A stretch of DNA of 44,286 nt from Acidobacteria bacterium 13_1_20CM_3_53_8 (GCA_001920415.1 MNJR01000060.1:584-44869); one strand, 5' to 3'; counted from the first letter of the stretch, positions 24,964 through 33,360 are shown. Translations and numbers: made by a program. Notes: generated by a model from the sequence alone, not told the origin.

Positions 24964-25511
24964 AGCCTTCTACACACGCGCCGGGTGTTTGTGATGGACT
25001 TGAGCTTTTCATCTTCAAACAGGAAGGCACGCTCCCGACACTCTTCACTCCCTTGACTCAATTTAACGTGATATTGCGCGACCAGCATTCTGCTGTTGGG
25101 GCGACTGAAAAGCTCTGTCATATACTCATGGCCGTCTCGCGTCTTCGGAAGCGGCTCAACGGTGTCAAAATCCCTCAACACATCAAGATCGCGACCAGAG
25201 GATAGATCAGTTAGCGTGTAGTACCTGCAACCCGTTCCGCAGCTATGCACAGCTAAGAAATACTTCCCAGCGAAATTGATCTCCGGTGGCTCAACAAGTT
25301 TGCCGAGGTCGTCTCTCCATTCGTCGCTGGCAACACGACGAATCCATTTGGGCGGATGGATAGCTCCGAGATAGACAGAGACTTCGTAATCTTCAAATCG
25401 CGGAAGGGCATCTGCTAATAAAGGCGTAGATAACATGCATAAAATAAGAAATGATGTACTTAACCTAATGGCTCCAAGTCTAGTGAGTTGAAATTTGTCT
25501 TTCGTCAACAC
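24960..25511 (-). CDS. Small secreted protein of unknown function
   Basis: About 183 residues starting at the GTG at 25511, with AAAGGTG 6 bases upstream. This start gives a signal peptide: RLSTSFLILCMLSTPLLADA after a basic N-terminus. I do not recognise a family. The mature part has FEDYEVSVYLGAIHPPKWI, then PPEINFAGKYFLAVHSCGTGCRYYTLTDLSSG with paired cysteines. A region with MLVAQYHVKL and a final CRERAFLFEDEKL follow. Two further Cys pairs suggest disulfides, consistent with a periplasmic location. It lies 43 bases after ackA on the same strand and overlaps the HicB-like gene by 4 bases at their convergent ends. Confidence 0.72.
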   Translation of the reverse strand: MLTKDKFQLTRLGAIRLSTSFLILCMLSTPLLADALPRFEDYEVSVYLGAIHPPKWIRRVASDEWRDDLGKLVEPPEINFAGKYFLAVHSCGTGCRYYTLTDLSSGRDLDVLRDFDTVEPLPKTRDGHEYMTELFSRPNSRMLVAQYHVKLSQGSEECRERAFLFEDEKLKSITNTRRVCRRL

Positions 25512-25554
25512 AGTGCTCACCTTTCCCCAAAATTTCAGAGCCTGAATTCTGCCT

Positions 25555-26802
25555 TCAATATCTTTGCGGCGCGCCGAGCACACAGCGAACAGTGTCGCGC
25601 GCTATCAGTAATTCTTCATCGGTTGGAATAACGTAGGCTGCCAGACGCGAGCCGTCGCGCGTTATCAAACCTTCGCGCCCGTTGGTGTGCTCTCGGTTGC
25701 GCTCTTCATCTATCTCCAATCCGAACCACTCAAGTTCCTTGCAAACAAGAGCGCGCACTTCGGCAGAATTCTCTCCGATGCCTCCTGTGAAAACGATTGC
25801 ATCCGCGCCGCCCATCGCTGCCAGATATGAGCCTATATATTTTCTTGCTCGATAGCAGAAGATTTCTATTGCCAGACGAGCGCGGCGGTCATCATTCTCC
25901 TCTGCTTCGGCCAGAAGCTCGCGCATGTCGTTGGTCAGACCGGAAATCCCCAAAAGCCCGGATTGCTTGTTCAGCATAGTCTCGACCGCCTGCGCCGAAA
26001 GACCTTCTTTCGCCGCGACGAAATCAATTATCGCAGGATCAATGTCGCCTGAGCGCGTGCCCATCACCAATCCTTCGAGCGGCGTCAATCCCATAGAAGT
26101 GTCAACAGAATCGCCGCCGCGTATGGCAGCCGCAGAACATCCGTTGCCCATGTGAAGAGTAATGATGTTGGTCTGCTCTCTAGGAATCCCGCGCAGTTGG
26201 CGGTAGCGATAGGCTACGTAACGATGCGACGTGCCGTGAAATCCGTAACGCCGCACACGGTAACGACGATAAAGCTGGTAAGGCAGCGCGTATAGATAAG
26301 CGTAATCGGGCAATGTTTGATGAAAGGCCGTGTCGAATACTGCGACCTGTGGCAAGCCTGCGCCGAAGACTTCGCGCGCCGCCTGAATGCCTTTGATGTT
26401 CGTAGGATTGTGAAGCGGCGCAAGCTCTATGCAATCCTCAATCCCACGAAGAACTTCATCTGTGATTAAGACCGAATGTGTGAAGCGCTCGCCGCCATGC
26501 ACTACGCGGTGGCCTACTGCGTTAACGTCCGCGACCGTTTTCACACCGTCAACTTGAGCTTCTTCCGAACAAGCCCACCGGACAATGAATTCAACAGCCG
26601 CGCGCGTATCGCGCACTTGCGCCGAAGTCCTCTGCTTCGCGCGCCCTTCCGTTTCGAGCGTGATAATAGCCTCGCCGCCAATTCGCTCTATATGTCCACG
26701 CGCGAGCCTGCGATCCGTGTTGCCGGAAATCTTCTCAAGGTCTGTAGAGATTATCTGAAACCTCACGCTTGAGCTTCCACAATTGAGTACAAGAATGTTC
26801 AT
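25555..26802 (-). CDS. ackA: Acetate kinase
   Basis: A 415-residue ASKHA-fold kinase interconverting acetyl phosphate + ADP and acetate + ATP in the Pta-AckA pathway. N-terminal [51 protein letters not shown] and [14 protein letters not shown] are all present, as is the catalytic region around DTAFHQTLP. No pta gene is adjacent. The start is the ATG at 26802, where the family begins ([12 protein letters not shown]). A longer frame would only add repeat E translation. There is no Shine-Dalgarno, and repeat E1 lies 9 bases upstream. Confidence 0.96.
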   Translation of the reverse strand: MNILVLNCGSSSVRFQIISTDLEKISGNTDRRLARGHIERIGGEAIITLETEGRAKQRTSAQVRDTRAAVEFIVRWACSEEAQVDGVKTVADVNAVGHRVVHGGERFTHSVLITDEVLRGIEDCIELAPLHNPTNIKGIQAAREVFGAGLPQVAVFDTAFHQTLPDYAYLYALPYQLYRRYRVRRYGFHGTSHRYVAYRYRQLRGIPREQTNIITLHMGNGCSAAAIRGGDSVDTSMGLTPLEGLVMGTRSGDIDPAIIDFVAAKEGLSAQAVETMLNKQSGLLGISGLTNDMRELLAEAEENDDRRARLAIEIFCYRARKYIGSYLAAMGGADAIVFTGGIGENSAEVRALVCKELEWFGLEIDEERNREHTNGREGLITRDGSRLAAYVIPTDEELLIARDTVRCVLGAPQRY

Positions 26803-26811
26803 AAAAGAATA

Positions 26812-26901
26812 AGTCTGGAGTCTAGAGTCTGGAGTCAAAGACAAAAGCAAAGAACTGTTTTTGACCTCGGACTCCAGACTCTAGACTCCAGACTCCAGAC
26901 T
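26812..26901. repeat. Palindromic heptad repeat, family E, copy 1
   Basis: AGTCTGG/AGTCTAG heptads (26812-26836) face their complement (26868-26901) around AAAGACAAAAGCAAAGAACT. It includes the stop and last codons of the amidohydrolase (GSLESGV) and ends 9 bases from the ackA start. Confidence 0.92.
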
Positions 26902-28272
26902 TCCTTTCACTTTCTTCCCTATCTCCTTGATGCGTGCGCGCAATTGCTCTTCGTCAACGGACAGGATGCGCCCGTCTTTGAAAATCTCTTGTCCGGCGAC
27001 GACTGTCAGTAAACAGTCGCGCCCAGAAGATGAGTGAATGAGCGCGGAGACGGGGTCGTGTACGGGAAGCTGGTGCGCGCGGTCTAAAGATACTATGGCG
27101 AAATCAGCCTGCATGCCTTCGGCGAGCATGCCAATCTCATTTTCAAGTCCGAGCGCGCGAGCGCCGCCAACCGTTGCAGTCATAAGCGCCTGTTCCGCCT
27201 TCACCATTTCGTCTTCACCAATCTTATCGCCGCGCGCGCGAGAGATCATGAGTGCTGCGCGCGCTTCGTCAAGAATGTCGCATGTATTGTTGCTCGCAAC
27301 GGAATCCGAGCCGAAACCTGTTCTGATTTCATGCCTGAGAAATGATGTGTACGAAGCCGAGCCGTGACCGAGCTTCGCATTCGATTTCGGACAATGTGCG
27401 ACGCGCGCGTCCACATCTTTGAGCGTCTCCAAATCCCGCTCGCTCATGCGTACACAGTGCGCCAGCAGTGGGCGCGAGCGCAGTACGCCGTGTCGCTCCA
27501 GGTATTGAATCGTTGAAATTCCCGGAGCTTTCCATTCAATGCCGCGCCATTCGAGCGCTTCAGCAAAAGGCCCTCTGCCCTCGAACATGAAAAGCTCTTC
27601 CGCTTCAGATTCCGCCGCGTGCATCGTTAGAGGAAGCTTTTCATCTAGCGCGTAATCGGTCACGAGTTCCAGTTGACGCGCGCTCACTGTGTACGGCGCG
27701 TGAGGCGAAACCCCTACGCGAACAAGTTTCGTCTCAAGCTCGCGCAGCCTACTCACCTTCTCTTTCAATTTCTCAAGCTGCTCTTCGGCAAGAGCAGGGT
27801 CTGGCCCAAACGATTCCTGATGAACTATTCCTCTCAAGCCTACGTCACGCAACGCTCTCACGGTTGTTAGCGCCGCGTCGCCAGCGTCCGCCAGGCAGGT
27901 CACGCCCGCGCGCGCAGCTTCCAGAGCGCCCCACGCTGCCGAAACGTAAAGATCATCCTGCGTCATGTGATAATGTCGAGCCAGCGTCAACTTCATCAAC
28001 CATCCAAGAAAATTTCCCTCCTCGCTTTCAAGAAATCCGCGCAATGCGGTCAACTCAATATGCGAGTGCGTGTTGACTAGACCGGGGATGATTGCAGCTT
28101 CTACGAAATCCTGAGTCCGTGCATCTGGAAAACTTTCCGCAAGCGAAGAACGGCTGCCTACTGCGACGATTTGCGAGCCGTCAACCGCGATTGCTCCGTC
28201 GGCAATCGGCGTGGACGACATTGGGATAATCCACTTTGCGGAATAGATTTTTATTACTGGATTATTTGTCAC
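26881..28272 (-). CDS. Amidohydrolase-superfamily nucleoside deaminase-like protein (MtaD/TrzN group)
   Basis: A 463-residue TIM-barrel hydrolase resembling 5-methylthioadenosine/S-adenosylhomocysteine deaminases and chlorohydrolases. The metal site includes H69-x-H71 (NTHSHIEL), VSPHAPYTVS, LTMHAAESEAEE, LAHCVRMSERD and the catalytic Asp in GFGSDSVASNN. C-terminal strand residues form the usual composite beta-sandwich (FAIVSLDRAHQLPVHDPVSAL). The GTG start at 28272 has no clear ribosome site. The last few codons are in repeat E1. MTA/SAH deamination (purine salvage) is the likeliest role. Guanine or triazine substrates cannot be excluded. Confidence 0.9.
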   Translation of the reverse strand: MTNNPVIKIYSAKWIIPMSSTPIADGAIAVDGSQIVAVGSRSSLAESFPDARTQDFVEAAIIPGLVNTHSHIELTALRGFLESEEGNFLGWLMKLTLARHYHMTQDDLYVSAAWGALEAARAGVTCLADAGDAALTTVRALRDVGLRGIVHQESFGPDPALAEEQLEKLKEKVSRLRELETKLVRVGVSPHAPYTVSARQLELVTDYALDEKLPLTMHAAESEAEELFMFEGRGPFAEALEWRGIEWKAPGISTIQYLERHGVLRSRPLLAHCVRMSERDLETLKDVDARVAHCPKSNAKLGHGSASYTSFLRHEIRTGFGSDSVASNNTCDILDEARAALMISRARGDKIGEDEMVKAEQALMTATVGGARALGLENEIGMLAEGMQADFAIVSLDRAHQLPVHDPVSALIHSSSGRDCLLTVVAGQEIFKDGRILSVDEEQLRARIKEIGKKVKGSLESGV

Positions 28273-28296
28273 TGTTGAATTATGAGTGAGGAGTAT

Positions 28297-29901
28297 TCAT
28301 GTTAACGATATGCCTGATGCAGCACCAAGCTGAACAAGCAAACGCTGGCGAGCATCTATGCTTTCAGTAATAAAAGATGTGAATTGAGCATATAAATTGT
28401 TCAGCCAATCTTCTAGTTTAAAACTTTGAATTTCTCGTGTTGGAATAGCTTCAAATCCTTTAACAGAGAAGGAATCTGAAGCCCACTGTTCTTTCATCTC
28501 TTTTACAAGATTAGTTGATGCAAAATAGCAGAAAGCATAAAGGCCAAAGGTGCATGGGATAATTGATATACTCATACAGCAATAGGGAAAAACTCGCTCT
28601 TCAGGTCTAAATTTTATGATTATCGTGGACTCGGCATATCCTCCTGACTCCTTAATCCCAGCAACAACTCCGTCTTCATACTCTTCTTTAACATATCTTG
28701 TAACCTCTCTACCAATGCCGTAACCATAACTCTCTCTAACCGGAACTTGTCTGATTTTAGTTACAGTTTCGTACTTATACTCAAACTCCAAAATATTTCT
28801 AGCTTTCGAGTTGTTCAGATATTCTGCCGTGCGTCTATTTAATGGGCTTTGCTCAATACTTATTCGCTCTGTCGAGAAAAGATTATTAGACAGACTATGA
28901 TTATCTTTTTCCGTTTTATTCTTTGCCCAACTAAACATTTGTTCAGTCAAGGATGCTGCAAGTTCTAATTTCTTTTCCTGACTAGGCACTACAAATATAA
29001 ACGTATCACTTCTAGTTACTAATTTTGCCTTCAAACTGCTTAACAGTGCTCCTGAATCATCAGCAGCAGGCTCTAGTTGAGTGGGTTCTGTCTTTTCGAT
29101 TTTTAATAGAGTTTCAGGAAGGTGCTCTTCTTTCCGTTCAATTCCGGCTAATACCAGGCTGCCAGCTTGTTCACCTGAAAAGACTGGAGTTTGCTCCAAT
29201 CCTAATTTTTTAGATAAGTCAATAGTGTTATCCATCACATAAACTTTGAGATTATCCAAAGTGATACGTGAACCATCAATAGAGGCGTCACCGGACAATC
29301 CCCTGACAATAAAATAAGAGAAAATCCCTTGTTTGATGTCATTGTTTTCATGAGCAAATTGATCTTCTCTGCATGAAGCTAAGGTCGCCCATCCTTCCGC
29401 AGTAATGGCGAGATGTTCATCCACATTAGGGTTAGACATGCCCCTCAATCCCAATCGCCCTGAATGACACGCATCAAAAAATCTCAGCTTAAATTTCGCC
29501 TTAGATTGTTGGAAATAATTATTCACCTTCGACATAGCTATGGATGAATCAGCAAGCACATTCTTTCGGTATTCCTTAGTAAGGAGATAGCTATCACGCT
29601 CATCCCTTGTTCCATGCCCAGCGAAGAAAAGTAATATAGAATCTTCTTCATTTGCCTTCTCACAGATTTCATTGACGGCTGATAATATATCGCTGTAAGT
29701 GGGTACATGGGCCGCAGGGTGATTGCCATCAGAGAAAAGAAAAATGTTGCTTGAATTGTATTGAGCATAATGAAGTAAAGCTTCATAGAAAGCTTCGGCA
29801 TCATTAGAACAAAAATTCAGGCTCGACATAGGAGAGCCACTATAGTTATTAATACCAGCAACAACTGCATATCTAATTGGGAGTCGCTCATTATTGACCA
29901 T
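28297..29901 (-). CDS. Caspase-like (peptidase C14) protein with unknown C-terminal domain
   Basis: A 534-residue protein. Residues ~10-255 are a caspase/metacaspase-like p20-p10 domain: YAVVAGINNYSG, LNFCSNDAEAFYEALL, catalytic H96 in LLFFAGHGTRD, catalytic C145 in FFDACHSG, and GIFSYFIVRGLSGDA. Residues ~255-534 are unassigned. They include a basic/charged beta-rich stretch (VRESYGYGIGREVTRYVKEEY), a hydrophobic segment near PYCCMSISIIPCTFGLYAFC that might cross a membrane, and a helical tail. No signal peptide is seen. The start is the ATG at 29901, with GGAG 7 bases upstream. Base composition is clearly lower in GC than both neighbours, which suggests horizontal acquisition. Bacterial caspase-like proteases often occur in signalling or anti-phage systems. 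No partner gene is adjacent. Confidence 0.87.
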   Translation of the reverse strand: MVNNERLPIRYAVVAGINNYSGSPMSSLNFCSNDAEAFYEALLHYAQYNSSNIFLFSDGNHPAAHVPTYSDILSAVNEICEKANEEDSILLFFAGHGTRDERDSYLLTKEYRKNVLADSSIAMSKVNNYFQQSKAKFKLRFFDACHSGRLGLRGMSNPNVDEHLAITAEGWATLASCREDQFAHENNDIKQGIFSYFIVRGLSGDASIDGSRITLDNLKVYVMDNTIDLSKKLGLEQTPVFSGEQAGSLVLAGIERKEEHLPETLLKIEKTEPTQLEPAADDSGALLSSLKAKLVTRSDTFIFVVPSQEKKLELAASLTEQMFSWAKNKTEKDNHSLSNNLFSTERISIEQSPLNRRTAEYLNNSKARNILEFEYKYETVTKIRQVPVRESYGYGIGREVTRYVKEEYEDGVVAGIKESGGYAESTIIIKFRPEERVFPYCCMSISIIPCTFGLYAFCYFASTNLVKEMKEQWASDSFSVKGFEAIPTREIQSFKLEDWLNNLYAQFTSFITESIDARQRLLVQLGAASGISLT

Positions 29902-29946
29902 TGCTTTTCTCCGTATCATTCATTACTTGACTTTGATTAGCACAAA

Positions 29947-31365
29947 TTATAACTCAAGAAGAGAATCACTCTGTGTTTCTCTTTTAATCTTCATATTACG
30001 ATGTTGCAATAAAAACCAGAGCAGCCCGGAAAGAGCAATGACCGCGCCGCCCGCGCCCGCAACAGGTCTTATGCCGAACCTGTCGGCAGCAGCGCCGGAA
30101 ACCAGCATTGAGCTTACCATCGCAAGCGTCGTCAGTGTTTCGTATGAAGCGAAGACGCGCCCTGCGAAGCGGTCTTCTGTGCGGCTCATCACGATTGTCT
30201 GTTGAGCAGTCCACCAGATTGCGAAGTTAATCTCGCGCGCTATGAGCACAACGGCAGCGCCCCAGAGGTTTGGCATAAAGCTGAAGAGCAGCAAGCCAAT
30301 CCCATCAAATATCATAGAGCGTCCCATGCGCGAGCCTAACGTCTCACTCGAACCCGCATTGAACCTGCGCGCTATCGGCGCACCCAACACCCCGCCCAAT
30401 CCCATCGCAACGAAGAGCACAGAGATGCCGAAGTCCGTAGGGCGCGCGACCATTCCTTGCGCAGCAGCAACGCCCAGCCTAGCGCCGAAGATACTGTAGA
30501 GCGCTCGCGCAACACCGTTGCCCAATCCCCAGCCGCAAGCCACTACGAAGACAGCAGAGAGAATATGCACGCGACGAACGTAACTCAACCCCTCTCTGAA
30601 ATCCGCAATGATTCGCTGAAGCGACGCGGAGACGCTTTGAAGAGACGCGGCGACGCGGGGACGCGGAGACGCGGCGAGAGAAATAGAATGCGCCGTTGCC
30701 ATTGATTCCTTTTCCCCGCGTCTCCGCGTCCCCGCGTCGCCGCGTCTTGTTTGTTCCAGCGTCTCCGCGTCTCGTTGTAGCCGTGCGCGTATGCGACGAA
30801 TCATCTCAGCCGACGCGAGGAATGTTAGCGCGTTGATGACGAAGACGGTGTTGCGCCCCATGAAGGTGGCGACCATGCCGCCGAGCGCAGAGCCTACGGC
30901 AATGGTAGCGGCTGTCGTAGAAGCCGAGAGCGAATTGGCGCTCAATAACTCTTCTGTGCCGCGTGTCAGGTTCGGAATCGAAGCGCGCTTCGCTGCGTTG
31001 AAGAATGAAGAGACTGAGAAGAGCAGGGAGCCTACGACGTAGATGATTGAAAGCGATAAAAATCTGTTCGCCAGTATAAAACCGAGCGCTAGAAACGCGC
31101 GGGCGAAGTCGGACGCTATCATTATTCGTCGGCGGTCGAAGCGATCCGCCACGACACCAGCCATTGGCCCAAACAGAAATAGCGGCAGGTGACGCGCGAT
31201 TGCGTATATAGCAATAGCAAGCCCTTCGTGACCAGCGCCAGCCACTTGAATCGTGAGCGCGAGCACTGCGATGTTGTTGAGCCAGTCGCCAATTTCGGAG
31301 ATGACCTGCCCCGTCCACAGGCGGCGAAAATCCGCATTCGCCTTTAATAGCTCGCGGAAGGTCAA
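29947..31365 (-). CDS. MFS transporter (MFS_3/EntS-like exporter) with repeat insertion in the central loop
   Basis: A 472-residue 12-helix major facilitator protein. Signature pieces: FRRLWTGQVISEIGDWLNNIAVLAL, the helix 2-3 motif GVVADRFDRRRIMI, and in the second half VLGAPIARRF and GRVFASYETLTTLAMVSS. Between helices 6 and 7, residues ~197-250 are in-frame translation of a family C palindrome: RDAETLEQTRRGDAGTRRRG, later ASPRPRVAASLQ. That is in the cytoplasmic loop, where added residues are often tolerated. The TTG start at 31365 overlaps the stop of the lytic transglycosylase by 4 bases (TTGA) and has GGAGG 8 bases upstream, so the two are coupled. The substrate is unknown. Confidence 0.9.
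   Translation of the reverse strand: MTFRELLKANADFRRLWTGQVISEIGDWLNNIAVLALTIQVAGAGHEGLAIAIYAIARHLPLFLFGPMAGVVADRFDRRRIMIASDFARAFLALGFILANRFLSLSIIYVVGSLLFSVSSFFNAAKRASIPNLTRGTEELLSANSLSASTTAATIAVGSALGGMVATFMGRNTVFVINALTFLASAEMIRRIRARLQRDAETLEQTRRGDAGTRRRGEKESMATAHSISLAASPRPRVAASLQSVSASLQRIIADFREGLSYVRRVHILSAVFVVACGWGLGNGVARALYSIFGARLGVAAAQGMVARPTDFGISVLFVAMGLGGVLGAPIARRFNAGSSETLGSRMGRSMIFDGIGLLLFSFMPNLWGAAVVLIAREINFAIWWTAQQTIVMSRTEDRFAGRVFASYETLTTLAMVSSMLVSGAAADRFGIRPVAGAGGAVIALSGLLWFLLQHRNMKIKRETQSDSLLEL
30615..30774. repeat. Family C element (copy 4) inside the MFS coding sequence
   Basis: GACGCGGA-type arms (30615-30679) face CCGCGTCT-type arms (30711-30774) around AGAAATAGAATGCGCCGTTG. 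Each arm carries a short interruption (CTTTGAAGA on the left, TTGTTTGTTCCA on the right), as if built from two arrays. It lies wholly within the open MFS frame and introduces no stop codon. Confidence 0.9.
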
Positions 31366-31979
31366 TGCGCGCCCTCCGCAACGTTAGCGTTCTGGTTCAT
31401 CTGCTGCACACGCTCTCGCTCGGCTTTCAGTTTTTTGTAACGGTTGAGTATGGAAGTGACGTAGGCGCGCGTTGATGGAATGTCAATGCGCGCTATGAAT
31501 TCATCTGAGGTAAGCTGGCGGTTGTCCGTAGTGTGATTCCATTCTTCCACGCGGCTTGGGCCTGCATTGTATCCGGCGACCATGCGCGCTTCTGCGCCCG
31601 GCGTGTCGCGGAACTGCTCGTAGAATTTCTCAAGATACCAGCAACCGATTTGAATGTTGCGCTCAGGGTCGCTTAAAAATTTTTTAGGGTCTTGAGCCAT
31701 CTGCCGCTCGAAATCGCGCATGCCTGTCTCGGCAGCCCACATGCGCCCGACCGCAGGAGTAATCTGCATCAACCCTATCTCGCCGTCGTTGCCCACCTTC
31801 CAGGGACGAAAGTATGTCTCCTCGTAAACGACGCACCACACCAGATCAGGGTCAACGCGATAGATGCCGGCTTGGCGCGCAATCAGCGGGTCGAAGCGAT
31901 GAATCCAATATTGATTGAAGAAGTAGAGGCCAGCGCCCACCAGCGCAAGAAGGATGAGAATGACGAGCAGGCGTTTCAT
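31362..31979 (-). CDS. Membrane-anchored lytic transglycosylase (SLT domain)
   Basis: A 205-residue murein lytic transglycosylase with an uncleaved N-terminal anchor (RLLVILILLALVGAGLYFF). The goose-lysozyme-like SLT fold has catalytic E54 (YEETYFRP), then GEIGLMQITPAVG (66-78), a long helix WYLEKFYEQF and YNAGPSRVEEW. It cleaves glycan strands at the periplasmic face of the inner membrane, producing 1,6-anhydro ends. The ATG at 31979 has no Shine-Dalgarno, and repeat H begins 8 bases upstream. Its stop overlaps the MFS start (TTGA). Confidence 0.94.
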   Translation of the reverse strand: MKRLLVILILLALVGAGLYFFNQYWIHRFDPLIARQAGIYRVDPDLVWCVVYEETYFRPWKVGNDGEIGLMQITPAVGRMWAAETGMRDFERQMAQDPKKFLSDPERNIQIGCWYLEKFYEQFRDTPGAEARMVAGYNAGPSRVEEWNHTTDNRQLTSDEFIARIDIPSTRAYVTSILNRYKKLKAERERVQQMNQNANVAEGAH

Positions 31980-31987
31980 AAAAAAGA

Positions 31988-32075
31988 AGGAGTCAGAATT
32001 CAGGAGTCAGAGTCCAGAAGATATTGCGGGACGAAAACTTTTCTTCTGGCTCCTGGCTTCCGAATTCTGACTCCT
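31988..32075. repeat. Palindromic heptad repeat, family H
   Basis: Units such as GGAGTCA/GAATTCA (31988-32021) face CTTCTGGCTCCTGGCTTCCG and GAATTCTGACTCC (32042-32075) around a TATTGCGGGACGAAAAC core. It fills the gap between the unknown 262-residue gene and the transglycosylase gene. Confidence 0.88.
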
Positions 32076-32077
32076 GA

Positions 32078-32866
32078 TTAATTTCTCCTTCTCAGCCCTT
32101 GCCAGAATGCGACTATGGCGTAAGCGGGGTCAACGCCCTCGTAACGAGAGCGAAGCGCGCGCTCGTCCAACACGTGACCTTGCAGCCAGACTTCAGCGGA
32201 GATGGTCGCGCCTATCTGAAGTTCACCGCCGCGCAATGAACGCCCGTTCACTAACACTTCGAGCTTGAGCCTTTCAAGATCAACATAGACCCAGTAAAGG
32301 TTGCTGCCGGAAAGCGGATTGCGCAGAGGCTTGAAAGCAATAACGCGACCCGTAAGTCCCCAGTCGTTTTCATGAGCGGCGCGCGATGGCGCAGTCTGCT
32401 CCAATGGCTGCCAGCGAGCTTTCACAGGGCGCGAGCAGACGCGAGCGCGATAGGCCAGGCCGCACAATCCAACGTGAAGTTCCTGCGCGCGGAATCCTTG
32501 CGCGCCGACTTCCGTTAAATTCTGAAGCTCGAACAGAACTTCCGTGTCCGTGCCGTCGCAGTAGCCGTGAATGACCGCCTCGCCTTCTTCGTCATACTCT
32601 GTCAAAGCCCAGGGGCTAATGCGCTGCGCGTAGCGAGCGCGAAAACCGGGACGACAATCCGCATAAAAAATTTCGCCCGTGCCCGATTCGTAAAGCACTG
32701 TCCAGACTTCAAGCCCCTCACCCAGCTTCCAGCAGCGACCGTGCAGCACACCGCCGCGACGCATCAGTTGGGTTGCTTCGCCCTGATTGCCCGCTCGCTC
32801 CGCGAGGTAGTTGAACGCCTTCTCGCTCGGAACCTCAAGCCCGATTGTCTCAAACGTCACGTCCAT
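32078..32866 (-). CDS. Conserved-looking cytoplasmic protein of unknown function
   Basis: 262 residues, no signal peptide or membrane segment. I do not recognise the family. It begins DVTFETIGLEVPSEKAFNYL, then QLMRRGGVLHGRCWKLGEGL, EVWTVLYESGTGEIFYADC and GFRARYAQRISPWALTEYD. The second half has LTGRVIAFKPLRNPLSG, SNLYWVYVDLERLKLEVLVN and GATISAEVWLQGHV, beta-rich with an OB-like feel (the wording of a hydrolase is absent). It ends VDPAYAIVAFWQGLRRRN. The ATG has no Shine-Dalgarno and lies 8 bases from repeat A3. The stop is next to repeat H. Codon usage is like the neighbours, so it is probably a real gene. Confidence 0.75.
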   Translation of the reverse strand: MDVTFETIGLEVPSEKAFNYLAERAGNQGEATQLMRRGGVLHGRCWKLGEGLEVWTVLYESGTGEIFYADCRPGFRARYAQRISPWALTEYDEEGEAVIHGYCDGTDTEVLFELQNLTEVGAQGFRAQELHVGLCGLAYRARVCSRPVKARWQPLEQTAPSRAAHENDWGLTGRVIAFKPLRNPLSGSNLYWVYVDLERLKLEVLVNGRSLRGGELQIGATISAEVWLQGHVLDERALRSRYEGVDPAYAIVAFWQGLRRRN

Positions 32867-32874
32867 GATAAGAG

Positions 32875-32959
32875 CAGTTTTAAGTTTTTAGTTTTCAGTT
32901 TTAAGTTAAAAGCTTCCCACTCTTCTTTCTGAAAACTGAAAACTAAAAACTTAAAACTG
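32875..32959. repeat. Palindromic heptad repeat, family A, copy 3
   Basis: CAGTTTTAAGTTTTTAG-type left arm and CTGAAAACTGAAAACTAAA-type right arm. The core TTAAAAGCTTCCCACTCTTC is in the same orientation as copies 2 and 4. It ends 8 bases before the start codon of the 262-residue gene. Confidence 0.92.
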
Positions 32960-33024
32960 TTTCACCTCACTGTCTTTCTCAGTCTAACCCATTCTCCAAT
33001 ATCTATCATCAAGAATACAACCTA

Positions 33025-33267
33025 TTATCTCGCAGAACGTTTGCGCCGCTTTTGATGTGAGGGTGATTCCGAAGTTGGTTCACCTGCCGGTTCAATTTCG
33101 CGCAGCGCGCGGCTCTTGAATCCGCGTATGTTTCGCTCGGCTCCATGTCTGGGTCTAACACCGGAACGAACCATCTCGGCAAACAGATCAACATCATAAT
33201 CCGCCTCGCGCGACATCTCCTCGCGTATGGCGTGCAGCACTTCCAGAAATCTTGGCTTGCGATACAT
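33025..33267 (-). CDS. Small protein, possible antitoxin partner of the PIN toxin
   Basis: 80 residues: YRKPRFLEVLHAIREEMSRE, ADYDVDLFAEMVRSG, then an Arg/Pro-rich tail RPRHGAERNIRGFKSR and a basic end QKRRKRSAR. The N-terminal half looks like the short helical DNA-binding or toxin-wrapping region found beside PIN-domain genes, but I cannot name a family. It lies on the same strand directly downstream of the PIN gene, where a VapB/VapC-type partner could be (usually the antitoxin comes first, so the order is reversed). Repeat A4 fills the gap between the two. The ATG lacks a Shine-Dalgarno and lies 5 bases from the repeat. Confidence 0.6.
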   Translation of the reverse strand: MYRKPRFLEVLHAIREEMSREADYDVDLFAEMVRSGVRPRHGAERNIRGFKSRALREIEPAGEPTSESPSHQKRRKRSAR

Positions 33268-33272
33268 AAAAG

Positions 33273-33356
33273 CAGTTTTCAGTTTTTAGTTTTCAGTTTT
33301 CAGTAAAAAGCTTTCTGGTTTTCTTCTGAAAACTGAAAACTTAAAACTGAAAACTG
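33273..33356. repeat. Palindromic heptad repeat, family A, copy 4
   Basis: Both arms consist of ACTGAAA-type heptads. The core TAAAAAGCTTTCTGGTTTTC is almost identical to that of copy 2. It separates the PIN gene from the small partner gene. Confidence 0.93.
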
Positions 33357-33360
33357 TTCT

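Noticed and set aside
33009-33197. 62-codon alternative frame in the small PIN partner gene
   Set aside because: It overlaps the better 80-residue frame and carries no motif.
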